DNA from: Adineta ricciae
Lineage: Eukaryota > Rotifera > Eurotatoria > Adinetida > Adinetidae
Assembly: GCA_905250025.1 (NCBI GenBank)
Contig: CAJNOJ010000126.1
Location: 62,001 to 126,000, forward strand
DNA: 64,000 nucleotides
Direction: 5' to 3'
Shown in pieces: positions 38,860-52,071 of the stretch. Numbering within the stretch: position 1 is the first letter of the stretch; the number at the start of each line of letters is the position of its first letter. The notes below the pieces were generated by a model. It was not told the origin of the DNA. It was given only the letters and a program-made list of their open reading frames with translations, and made no database searches. Made by a program: the position numbers and the translations under genes.

Positions 38860-41114
38860 TTATTCCTCTTCCAAGTAGTATTTTAATCAAAAAAGAAGGA
38901 ATAAGAAATGTCATAATAATCCTATTTTGTAGATAATGTATAAAATCAAAGATTACTCCAGCTTTCTTGCCACGAGGAACGATTGAATGTCATTCCTTGC
39001 TTTTTCATTCCTTACTCGTATTCTTTTTCGTTCTACGTACAATGATCTTATTGTAAAATCAAAAATTAGCCCATCTGCGCATCTGCAAATTAATGTGTCC
39101 GTCACAAGTTCAGAATTGAGAAGCAGTTCGCTATCTCATCACTTACTCACATTGGTTCGCTTTCGTACATTGAAGATGTTTGGGCTTTATTCGAGAGGTT
39201 ACAACATTAAAGATAATGAAAGTGATCTTTTATGACCTGTGTATCGTGAATTGAATATATATGAGAGGAACATCGAATAAAAAGTGTCCTTCTCTTACGC
39301 AGGAAACAAAAAATATTACCGCAAACGACAAGAGTATTATTAAACGTATATCAGATACAGGCACATAAAGCAAATAGACACTTTCGAAAAAGAAAACGAC
39401 GCAGGGAAATAGAAAAAAGAGAAAAAAAAACCCGAAAAGTCCTTCTTCTTCTTCTTCTTCTTCTTCTTCTTCTTCTTCTTCTTCTTCTTTGTCGTCAATC
39501 AAGAAAATAAAAAGGACAGTCTTATTTTGCTTTGAAAAGATAAAGTTGGAAGACAGAATAAATTGACGATGACAGGAATGAATACATGCTTGCGATCATG
39601 CACATCATTCGTTTCGTTGACGCGCGGTGGATTAAATTTCAAATAAAGATCCCTAGTCGGTCTATTTGCCATTAAAGAAAAAACAATGATCTTTATTCTT
39701 CGTACAAAATATGCCAAGGTCATCGGCTTTTAGTTCGATAATGAATCGAAAAGAAAGACATAAATAAAATCTTAAGACGTTTGATATCACACTCGAAACT
39801 TCTACGATAAAAACCACAAAATGTCCTTATCGAAGGCAACTTGGCTAAGGTTTGAATACTATCATGACATCATTATCGATGTAGATGATCAAGTCGCTTT
39901 TGAATTGAGTGAAACTATTGGTTATTTCATTGGCACGGCTCAGTAATCATAACAAGAATGTAGCTCCTTAAACTTTTATTTTCATACGAGGTTTGACTTT
40001 GCGTCGCAGTTCTGGTCCTGTAAAAAATTCATAATGTTCACAGTTGAATTGTAAAGTTAATATAGCTAAGTGAAAAACAAAAGAAATGCCGAATGATTGT
40101 AAGTCCTGCCAATTCATCTGCTTATACACAATTCAACACACCATCTTAAAGATTTTCGTTACAAGAGACGCTATCATCCAGATATGTCTTTACAATTTTG
40201 GAGTTATTTTCTAATCAAACGTCAATTACAGCAATTTCATGATTGAATTGCCTACTCGTCTAATTTTTAATTCACCCACGTTTCCTATTTTTCAATTGTA
40301 TAGTCTCGATGCTACTGTTCAGATTTGTCTTTCACTGGTATCGCATGACATGATTTCCCAGAGCGTCCGACCTTTGTTTGCTAATTTCCAAGAAAATCAT
40401 TTTTTTTCTTCTATTAACGATATTGCTTCAGCTAGCCGAACTTCTAGAACATTCCATCCACTGTTCTGAGAAGGATGAGAGTTTTTTAAAAACGTTTCAA
40501 TTGTTTGTTTCACTTCTCGTGATGTTAGTTGTTTTTCACCGTCTATATTAACTCCAATCAAAATTCAACACTTAGAAAAGAGAGATGATGTTACCAAGTT
40601 TTCTTTCTCGCCTTTTGTCTTCAAAATGCATTTTTGTCAGGAGCGACAACCGGCCATCGAGTTTTCTTTTCCTATTCGATGACAAATATTTTTTTTAAAG
40701 ATACACGAAGGAATTGTTAAATAACTTCTTTTTTCCCATTGACGCAGTTGCCTTTCTCCTGTTTTGGAGTCTATCGACGTCAGCACTTGGTCCTGGCAAG
40801 TGTTATTTTGTTGAAAGAAACTCGTTTACAATCTTAAGAAAAACAATTTCAGTTTTTAATATCAATTCTCTTGCTACTGCTTTCTCCTAGATGAAAAATA
40901 ACAATAGAGAGAAACAACGAGAGAAGAGAGTGAAAATGAGAAAACAAAAAAAAAGTAATTTAGCTATATAAGAATAGACATTTCTCAAAGGACATAGCTA
41001 GTGTACGTCAACAAAAAAAAAGCGCGAAGCAGGTAGAGGTGAGAAAAATTGCTTTTTCAAATATCACATCAGGAAGTGTTGTAGAGAGTAAGCAACTGAA
41101 ATAAAACTATCAAG
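38860..41114. other. Divergent intergenic region between innexin and PKD2
   Basis: About 2.25 kb, promoter space for both genes. No supported gene; frames at 38987-39235, 39499-39723 and 40239-40469 are isolated. The first two-thirds is AT-rich, and a CTT microsatellite is listed separately. Confidence 0.45.
39441..39490. repeat. (CTT)n microsatellite, about 50 bases
   Basis: About 16 uninterrupted CTT units. Read on the minus strand it gives a false poly-Glu frame. Confidence 0.95.
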
Positions 41115-44100
41115 ATGGCCAACCAAACACCAACGCCGTACGCCAATCCAGCTTACGATGACGAACCAGCTGGAGTTCGCAATAGTGGTGGACCAAGTCC
41201 GATGGGTTCGAATATTTTCATCGTTAAGCCTGATGATGGAATGAAAAATCGTTCGCATCCGGATCCACATCGTCACGATCCTGTGACAAAGAAAAACATC
41301 GGCTGGACCATTCTTCGTGGTATTCGTTGTATGTATCGATGAATCGATCTCGAAACACTTTATCTACATAGCTAATATTTTCAGCTCTTTGGGCAACCCG
41401 ACAGACAGAAAAAGATCTTCGCAAGAACAAAGATTTGTATGTCAAAACAACGATTCGAGAGTTGATTCTCTATTTGGTATTCATTACTATATTATGCATA
41501 AGTAAGAGCGTTTTCTTCTCTTTAGTTGTCTACCTTTTATTGACATCTTCTTTATTTGATTTAAGTAACTTTTGGCATGACATCAACCAAAACATATTAT
41601 TTCACTACGGTGTTGCGCACAATCTTTACGGAACGTAAGGTTACCGGTATTGGGGACCAGCCGGCCTATGATGATATCGCTAATTTCGATGATTTTTGGA
41701 ATGTAAGATTCGATTTTGAGATCTATTCGAAACATTTTGCTGACTGATTTCCAGGTAATGAGCGGACCGGTTCTCAATGGGCTATTCGATCAGACGTGGT
41801 ACAATGGGGAAAACCTAACACTCGATCAATATGGATATGTTTTATTCGAAAATAAAATTCTCGGCTTACCACGCCTTCGGCAACTTCGTGTAAGACATTT
41901 TCACATTGGAATTTCTAGAAGAGAGAAAAGCATTCGCTTATTTTCAGGTAACCAATCATTCCTGTACTGTTCACAAGAAATTTCAATCGGTAATTCCCGA
42001 TTGCTACGGATCTTACAGTGGCAGTAGAGAAGATCGCCAAACGTATGGACCGGCGAACGATACGGTCACGCCGAACGCGTAAGATTTCAACATTTTAGTT
42101 GACATAGTTTCATTGATTTTCTCGTAATAAGATGGCACTATCAAACGTCAAGTCAACTTCAGGGTTCATCTTCAAGTGGTCTAATCTCTCGATATGGCGG
42201 TGGTGGTTTCGTACAGGACTTGACAACAAATTACAATGCTGCTTCTGCTCAAATCGCTGATTTAAATGCAAATCTTTGGATCGACCGTGGTACACGTGTA
42301 GTCTTTTTGGACTTTACTGTCTACAATGCCAACATCAATTTGTTCTGCCAAATTAAATTAACCGTTGAATTTCCAGCATCAGGCGGTGCCGTTCCATCAA
42401 AATCATTCTCAACTGTCAAATTGATCCGTGTAAGTATGCTTCGGGAAACAATCGAAACTGTGTATACCAGATTATCTCATCATTTAGTATGTCTCATCCA
42501 TGGACTACTTCGTTTTGGCATGCGAAATTTTGTTTATTGTCTTTACAATTTATTACACAATCGAAGAAATCATTGAAGTGAGTTCGATTGTTTTAGCTTT
42601 GATTCGATGGGCGAAAAATCTTTTCTATATTAGATTAAACATTATCGATTGTATTACTTCAAAGGCATGTGGAATGTTCTTGATGTTATTATCATTTTGA
42701 TCTCGTATGTTTGCATTGCTTTCAATGTCTATCGTCAATTCAAAGTTGGCCAAATTCTCGATGAATTATTGCAAGATCAGAACAGTTTTGCCGATTTCGA
42801 ATTTCTTACCTACTGGCAAATTCAATTCAACAATGTCGTCGCTTTTGCCGTTTTTCTCGCTTGGATCAAAGTAAGTTTTAATTCGTCAGATGAAATTCGC
42901 TAATCCAAGCAATATCTAGATCTTCAAATATGTTTCATTCAACAAAACAATGACACAATTATCAACAACGTTATCCCGTTGCGCAAAGGATGTACTTGGT
43001 TTCAGCGTGATGTTCATGATTGTCTTCTTAGCATATGCACAATTGGGCTATTTGCTGTTTGGAACAATGGTCGACGATTATAAGACATTCGCCATTTCGA
43101 TGTAAGTCGCTTTTGAAATGAAATCATGCCCATGACTGGCCATGTGTTTTAGTTTCACTCTCTTTCGAATTATCTTGGGTGATTTTGACTTCAATGGTAA
43201 AAGACGAATTGAATGAACGTCTATATCATGATATTCTTTTGTTTTGTTAGCCATTTTGGATGCTCATCGTATTCTTGGACCGATCTTCTTCTTGACCTAT
43301 GTCTTCTTCGTGTTCTTCGTTTTATTGAACATGTTTTTGGCTATCATCAACGATACTTATTCTGAAGTTAAAAATGATATGACGACACAGAAGTCGGAAT
43401 TCGAACTAGGAGAATATTTCAAGAAATCGTACGACAAAATGCTCGAACGATTGAATGTTAAACGTGATGTAAGAAGAGAAGCTTTCGTTATGTTTGAAAT
43501 CTAGACTGAATTATTTCTTTTCAGCGTATTATTGACATCCAAAATGCATTAAAAAGCGCTGATGTGAACAAAGATGGTATCATCGAAGTAAGTTCGCGAG
43601 GATTCGGGTATGAAATATATGCAAAATATTTCTAGTTCGATGAATGGCGTCGTGATTTAAAAGCTCGTGGTTATACCGATATTGAAATCGAGAACGTCTT
43701 TTCACGCTACGATACCGATGGTGATCGTGTTCTCCGCGATGCTGAACAACGTCGATTCAAGGCTGACTTAACTGCACAAGAGAACAATTTGGACATGGAT
43801 ATTCAAGATTTGAACGATTCTCATGTTCAGTAAGAAAAAGTTCCGAACAAAGTACTGGAAATGTGGTCGATATCTTTAGAAAACCCAATCCTGTTGCCGG
43901 AGGAGGAGCAGCAGCAGCAGCGACAGCAGCAACAACAACAAGTGCGAATACAACTAATGACAATGACGGCGATAACCCAAATCGCATCACTTACGATGAA
44001 TTCGCAATCTTAGTACGACGTATTGATCGTATGGAATATTCGATTGGAAACATCGTTTCACGAGTAATGATCCCAAACTGTGCTCGATTTCTGAAAATGA

Positions 44101-44481
44101 CATTCTCGAAACTATTTAGATTGATGGTGTCTTAACTAAATTAGAAACGTTGGAAAAAGGCAAAATGAAACGTCGTGAAGCATTAACCAAAATACTTAAC
44201 AATATTGCCGACGTAAGTAGTCATGCGAGCTCAATGTTGACAAAAAAAAAAAATCAAAATTTTCGTGTTAGGACAACACAATGAGCAAAGAAGTGAAACA
44301 AGAACGTTTAGAGAAAATGATTCGAGATGAGCTCGAAGAAAGTGGCTCGGACCGTCACACACCTGTTCAAAGTTTACTCGGATCATCAACAACACCCGGA
44401 GCACCAGCTGGACACACAGGTCAACAAGACAAATCGCCACGCCGCCAAAGCCCAACTAGCGCCAGTGGGAGCAAATATTAA
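41115..44481 (+). CDS. PKD2: Polycystin-2 (TRPP cation channel)
   Basis: Ca2+-permeable TRPP channel of cilia and ER. About 16 exons from ATG 41115 ([18 protein letters not shown]). Order: cytoplasmic N-terminus with TLRE-like [13 protein letters not shown] (S1); polycystin/TOP domain with [79 protein letters not shown]2 near [21 protein letters not shown]3-S4 near [20 protein letters not shown] and ISQL-type [19 protein letters not shown]; pore [12 protein letters not shown]6 [20 protein letters not shown]; two EF-hands ([24 protein letters not shown]); Ala/Thr-rich linker; coiled coil [20 protein letters not shown] then ILNNIAD. Human PKD2 keeps one good EF-hand; both look canonical here. 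Ends GSKY-TAA. Confidence 0.97.
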
Positions 44482-45087
44482 ACTTGAAAAACACAACTGT
44501 TTGTGAATACGATGTCCAATACGTTTAACGTACATGCATATTTTTATCCTCATTATTTCTCCTTCAAACTTCAAACAGCTTTTTTGTCTCGTCGAAAATT
44601 AAGCGATGTTTTTCTTTGACCATATAAATAAATATATATTTATCACTCTGATTATTCTATTTGAAAATATTTATTTTTGCATGTTAAACTAAAACGAGAA
44701 TATGTTCTCTGAATAATTTTGCTCGGCATGCCATTCGAAAATCTTTTCGATCAATATTGACTTCTCTGTCGTCAATTACTCATTTCCACAAAGAACATGA
44801 CTTACCGCGGCCTTCTCGAAACGAATAATTATCTTCCATTCGTTCAACATATTGATAAAATACATATCTCCGCAAACCTAAGTCAACACATTGTTGACCT
44901 TCCATCTTTTCATTGCCTATACTCGAAACTAGTTATTTATGTATCTGTGTGTTCTATTACGTTGTTAAAAAAGATAATATTTATCTACCTACTCGCATAG
45001 CGGGGCGGACTGTTGCTTCTTTAATACTCACTACCTTTTTCTTGTACAGCCTTTTCGTTCCTCCATGATTAGTGACTTGGACGGACA
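44482..45087. other. Intergenic
   Basis: PKD2 3' flank (AATAAATA at about 44626) and the upstream region of the small membrane protein gene. No gene seen. Confidence 0.4.
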
Positions 45088-45381
45088 ATGTTCTTCATTG
45101 GCATATCAATCCCGTTTGTCGGCATTCTATTAGTGATCTACCTTGGTTTATCCAATACTCGAAATCTAATCATCCATCAATTCCTGATAAGACGAAAACA
45201 ACAACAGCAAACAAAGTTCAAGTATGATTCATCAACTTCATATGTCACTATCCCGATGATTTCAACAGCATTAGAAGACGATGAAGATCTTATGAAATAC
45301 GATCTTTCATCGAACTTTTCGGAAACCACATCGATCGAGTTACGCTTAGAACAAGATCTTGATTCTGACAACGATATTTAG
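45088..45381 (+). CDS. Small single-pass membrane protein, unrecognised
   Basis: 97 residues, single exon, ATG 45088. A hydrophobic N-terminal segment (MFFIGISIPFVGILLVIYLG, residues 1-20) can act as signal anchor; it is followed by a basic stretch (IRRKQQQQTKFKYD) and an acidic, phosphorylatable tail (ALEDDEDLMKYDLSSNFSET, then LRLEQDLDSDNDI). The positive charge after the helix predicts a cytoplasmic tail. No family known to me. Convergent with the phosphatase gene, 112 bases apart. Confidence 0.5.
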   Translation: MFFIGISIPFVGILLVIYLGLSNTRNLIIHQFLIRRKQQQQTKFKYDSSTSYVTIPMISTALEDDEDLMKYDLSSNFSETTSIELRLEQDLDSDNDI

Positions 45382-45493
45382 TTAATTGAAGATTTTGAGA
45401 ATTTATTCAACCAACCGGCAAAATAGAAAAGTCAAGAATTACTAAGAAAAAAAGTACATTTTGTTTTCGATCTCTCTCTTTCTCTTCTTTTAT

Positions 45494-46840
45494 TTACTCA
45501 TCTTTCTCATGTTTGTGTTCAAATTCAACTAGTGTCTCGATGGGATTCTCCTCCTTTCGAAGATCTTTGATCGAGCCGTTGCTTTTCTTCGGAATTTCAT
45601 GTGCTTGAAGTAATTCTGTTTCATAACGAATTAATTGTAATAGAAAACCTTCGTTCGGCCAGATTTGTGGACGTTTTTCAATCAGGTAGAAAAAGGCTTC
45701 TTTCAGAGTATTATGATGGTATTTCATCAAATACGCAAGAACGATCGTTGCTGACCGGGAAACACCTAATCGAAAAAGAAAACCGAAGAAGAGTTCGATT
45801 AGAAAGTAGCAAGACAAGTTTGCATTACCAGCAGCACAGTGTACAAGACACCGTTCTTTTTTTTCATAATAACCATGCAGCAGCTCATTTGTTCGATCGA
45901 AGTGCTGAAAAAGTACAATCTCAATACTTTGCTTTTACGTGATTGAAAAGGTAAGCACCTGTTTGATGTTCGTACGAGGCTCGTCAGGCATCGGAATATG
46001 TACAACGTTGAAATTATCAAGAATCATCTGTCTCAGTTTGATATCGCAGACATTGATAATGTGCTCTAGAACAATCGCATGATTTGTTTAAGGGAGACAA
46101 CGATCTATCAACGTACTGATTTGAAATCTTTCTAATAAATCGCTATTATTTGCATGCTGCATATTTCCAAGAAATAAAAAGTCATCTAGGACAATTGAAG
46201 GTTCAGCAGCAGTGCCAAATCGATAAAATTTGTCGAACGCTAAGCCACGTTCGTGTTCCAATGCTTTCATTCTTTCGCGCTCGTCATCTGTCGGTTTAAA
46301 TGTCGACTCTTCTTTTTTCGATGATTTCTGACCGTAGAGTTCCAACATTCTTTTACTTATGATAAGTACAATCACAAATAGTATCTAAAAAGAAATGATT
46401 TCTCTAGATAAGACATTGCAGCATTTAGGGAATTATCAGTATTTTGTTTGTGGATCAAAGCAGATTATCCAGCCTGAACAAAGGACAGGTTTAATGATGA
46501 TACAGAGATAAAGACAAAGGCAAAAGAGACATTGGTACTACTCGATGAAGTAAAGTTAGATAAACGAATTCATCAAAGAAATTTTCTTCTTTGATCAAAA
46601 CGAAATTATTGACGGAGTTGTCTGATTTGGAGGTAAAAAACCTCCAAATATACGAAGCATGTGAATCATGCGTTTTGACGTACCAGTTTCAAGCTCATTC
46701 TCCCTTAATACTAGTCTCTTTGTACACTAATCAGCTTTACCAAGAGAAAATACTGACAATTCCTTGCTCGAATTTCTCGTAATATCACTTACCCAGTATA
46801 AACGCGGACTGACAACGCTAAGCAGTTCGTCGAATATCAT
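45494..46840 (-). CDS. Membrane-anchored dual-specificity phosphatase
   Basis: DUSP-type Cys phosphatase. Exon 1 (from ATG 46840) gives MIFDELLSVVSPRLYW and joins, at the GTAAGT donor near 46792, to an exon whose first codons complete a hydrophobic segment (ILFVIVLIISKRMLELYG) near residues 17-30: an N-terminal membrane anchor unusual for the family. A charged linker leads to the catalytic domain: SIVLDDFLFLGNMQHANNSD, LLERFQIKHIINVCDIKL, FNVVHIPMPDEPRTNI with its general-acid Asp, HFDRTNELLHGYYEKKERCL, then VHCAAGVSRSATIVLAYLMK with nucleophile Cys and P-loop Arg. An intron splits the P-loop after HCAAG. The usual AYLM helix and WPNEGFLLQL follow. About 270 residues. It should be active. Confidence 0.9.
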
Positions 46841-47228
46841 TGCACGGGCAATTATTGATTATGGATGGTTTTTCGTTCGTAACTGAAATCTCAAGGAAAA
46901 ACGATCAGCAATTCGATTGGTGAATAATTTCCTCCAATGAACGCATTTCTCGATAGTTTACAAAATTTTTCAAAGAAACTGCTCGAATTGATTGGAAAAA
47001 ATTCTCTTTTTTAAGAAGATTTCTCCAAGTCATTACTTGTCTCAACGTTCTTTTTCGAAAGGAGAAAGCAGAAGAGGTCAAGAAAACGGAACAATGGTGG
47101 CTACTTGACAGAATTTATTAACAGCAAATCAATCAATCTCTATTTAGATAGAGTTTTTTTCTTTTCTTTCTTATCAAATGTTTATCCAAAGTGAACTGCT
47201 TCATAGATAGAAAAGAAATCAAAGTATC
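46841..47228. other. Divergent promoter region of DUSP and SSBP
   Basis: 388 bases between two start codons; no gene. Confidence 0.45.
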
Positions 47229-49130
47229 ATGTACGCCAAAAATAAAAATCTCGCTGCTCCATCGGATATCCATGCTAAGGACAAGTGCGTACTGAAACTT
47301 CGACTGCCGAAATGATTCAATCCGTTTTCTTGTTTATTTTCCAGGTTGAATTTGTATGTTTACGAGTATCTGTATCATATTGGTGCTTCAAAAGCTGCCC
47401 AGGGATTTTGTGCGGATGTAAGTCGTCTGTTTTACGGATAGAAATCATACGTTTTGAATATTGAAGATGAAATGGGAACCAAACAAAATGTCGCTTGGCG
47501 AAGCACCTGGATTTTTATTTAGTTGGTGGTGGTAAGTTCAACGAAAAGAATTCTGGACAAGCACGGAACCGTTTTCTAATTGTTCTAGCGTCTTTTGGGA
47601 TTTGTACAGTGCAGCACCTGAACGTCGAGATCAACATCCACATTCAGAAGAAGCAAAAGCATTTCACGATTATGTAAGAGGCAGTAAAGTTCCTCATCAT
47701 CTATCGAATCTGTCATTCTTTCTTTCACAGGGATTTATCAATGTCAATGGCATGCCTCCTCAGGTAAGGAACATTTTTGTTGTATTGAGCAATATTATGT
47801 TTTTCTCTATAGCCTAATGCAAATCCAAACGGTCCGCCACCCATGTCGATGAATGTCAATGAAGGAATGCATAATCCAAATGTTCCATTTTTCCCCGTAG
47901 GTGATATATTTCGACAAGAATTGAAAATTACATCGGATTTCCATTTAGCCACAAGGACAACCCATGATGAATCAGGTAGGTGTGATGAAATAATGTTTTC
48001 CTCGTAGAAGTATCACTTTCTCTGCTAGTATTCACGCTATCCAAATCCGCCGCCACGTTCACTTGTTCGTATGTCTTCTCAATCTGATTATCCAGTAAGA
48101 TAATATATTTGTCGGAATTCGCGCATATCTCACATCCTCATGGTTTTAGGGTGGACCTGTTATGCCACCGCAGATGGATGCCGGACGAAACGGTACATGA
48201 TCACCAGTTATTCTATATGAACTCGAAAAGTTCATTTCGTTTAGGTTTACGAATGACGTCTCCTGGAGCTCGAATGCCAACCAATCCAATTGGTCATCCT
48301 GGTCCTGGTGGACCATTACCAAACGCATATCGACCGCAAGGTATGTCACCATCAATGAATCAGCCTGGACCACGAATGTATATGACAAATTCACCGGGGG
48401 TAAAATGACATTATGTACTATTTTGTTTTCTTTATTAATTAATCTCAGGTTGGCTACTCTTCATCATCCCCGGCTCCTTATGGAGTATGTATCTTTCTTG
48501 ACTTTTCAATGAAAAGCACTTCTATTCAATATTCTAGACTCCTTGTCCAACAGGCCATGCACCGACAACGCCAACCATGATGTCCAGCCCGCAAGGTTTG
48601 TTTGTCGAACGTCGAACATGAATTTTACTATAAAGATTATTCTTCAATTTAGATTCAAATAATGGAGAGATGCAGCCGTATGTTATGCGAAATATGCCTC
48701 CTGGAATGGGCCCGGGGCCGACTCCTATGGTACCAGAATTCTAAAGAATATTTCTTACAACAATCATCTGTAATTCTAGTATCACGATTCACATCTATCC
48801 CATATGCCGCCAGATATGATGCATCATGGTTCCATCAATGGTACACCTCTACTCATACATAATTCATGTGAATTCGTTATTCTTTCAGGAGACTATGATC
48901 AACAGATGAAACAATCACCTAGCCACCAACAACCACCGCAACAATCGCAGCAATCACTCGCACCTCCTCCTCCAGATGTGACAAATTTCAATTATTCAGA
49001 AGATCCCAGCAACGATACGAATGCGATTCTAAAATTAAAAGAATCCATGCAAGAAGAAGTGAAAAAATTCGATAAAACACCGAACAATTCAAACAACGAT
49101 GATTATAGTCATTTCGGCTCGATTGGTTGA
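47229..49130 (+). CDS. Single-stranded DNA-binding protein 2/3/4 (LDB1 partner)
   Basis: SSBP2/3/4 proteins stabilise LDB1 and act with LIM-homeodomain factors. About ten exons from ATG 47229. The N-terminal LUFS/LisH domain (residues about 1-95) reads [60 protein letters not shown], then QHPHSEEAKAFHDY, almost as in vertebrates (exon joins at 47417/47468, 47530/47587). The rest is Pro/Gly/Met-rich: PHSQ-like stretches, YSSSSPAPYGTP, GHAPTTPTMMSSPQDSNNGE, MRNMPPGMGPGP, HHGSINGDYDQQ, a short Gln/Pro run, and an acidic NYSEDPSNDTNAI end. No paralogue letter can be given. Length about 380, typical. Confidence 0.93.
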
Positions 49131-50049
49131 TATCCTACTCCGCACACACACGAAAAATACTCCAGATAAGACAAATCTCATTTCTTTAGTTCATATTCTC
49201 TCTTTCTTTCCTTCGCCTTCGTTTTTTTAAGTGCGTGTGTGCGTCTACTGTTCAGTTCTTTTCATTGCGTATGATATTTCTTCGTAGTGTATGTGTGTGT
49301 GTGCGGGCGACAACAGTGATGGTTCATGGGCAAAAGGATATTCGTCGTGTTTTTTCTCTCATTTCCAGACGTTTCCACGACGAGCCTTCCAAACCCAATT
49401 GAACAACATTTTCGTTGAAAAACAATAAAACAAAAGTGCATCTTTATATATGTATGCGTGTATAATTTTTCTCTCTATAATGTACATTTTTTCATTCTCC
49501 TATTTGTTCCTCTCTGTCTGTAAAATCAGACTTGTCTTCTTCGATACATCCTTAAATATACAGATTTGAAGAGATGATCATTTGTGTATTCTTATTATTT
49601 ATTGAAATAGATCGAGAAGAATTCTTTGACACACACAAATCCGAAACGAAGATTTCCATTTCAGACCGACATTTCTCTGCACCGACTTTCTTTCCAAACC
49701 AATAAAATACTTGAAGACTGTATTTTGACATACTCGATACATTGTTTCCGGTTAATCAATGTGCAATTTGAAGAAAAAGAGCAATTACTGATGTGAAAAT
49801 ATATATTATGTCGTCGTTATCTTGATGTACTTTTAATAAAAGTTCTGTTTGTTAACATAATGTGATATGGATGAATAACCTCATCATTCTTTTCTTTCTT
49901 TTTTTTTGATTCTTTACAGCCATGTCAGCGCGTCGAATTTCGTTTTGTCAAGCAATCGACTGTAGGAGCAGAGAGACACTGAGGACATTAGTCATTTTAC
50001 CGAAGGATTAAAGGATTGAATCTGATTAGAATTAGAAATCTTTTAGATT
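49131..50049. other. Intergenic
   Basis: About 920 bases with the SSBP 3' flank (AATAAAA near 49423) and the MAPK upstream region. A TTTACAG acceptor at 49913-49919 could end a 5' UTR intron of the MAPK. No gene seen. Confidence 0.45.
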
Positions 50050-51796
<1,747 letters not shown>

Positions 51797-52071
51797 TTGA
51801 TTCCGTATATTTCTCCAACACATGTCTTCCAGTCTTTCCAGCAGTTTTTTACCACTATAAATGATTTTTTTTAAAAATAATCTCTGATTCGCTATACAAA
51901 CATGAATCACATGTGTGTGTGCATGTTGATTCTTATCTATGATATATAATTCTCATTCTTTTTTTCGAATAAGACAACGCACGAAGAACAAATAGATAGA
52001 AGAGAGAAAAAGAAAGTAAGTAAACTCGTTCGTGTACTATTTCGAAACAATTGATCTCAAGATATTGTCAA

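Noticed and set aside
39230..39502. Poly-Glu open frame
   Set aside because: Produced by the CTT microsatellite read on the minus strand.
40239..40469. 76-codon frame before PKD2
   Set aside because: Isolated, no domain, within promoter space.
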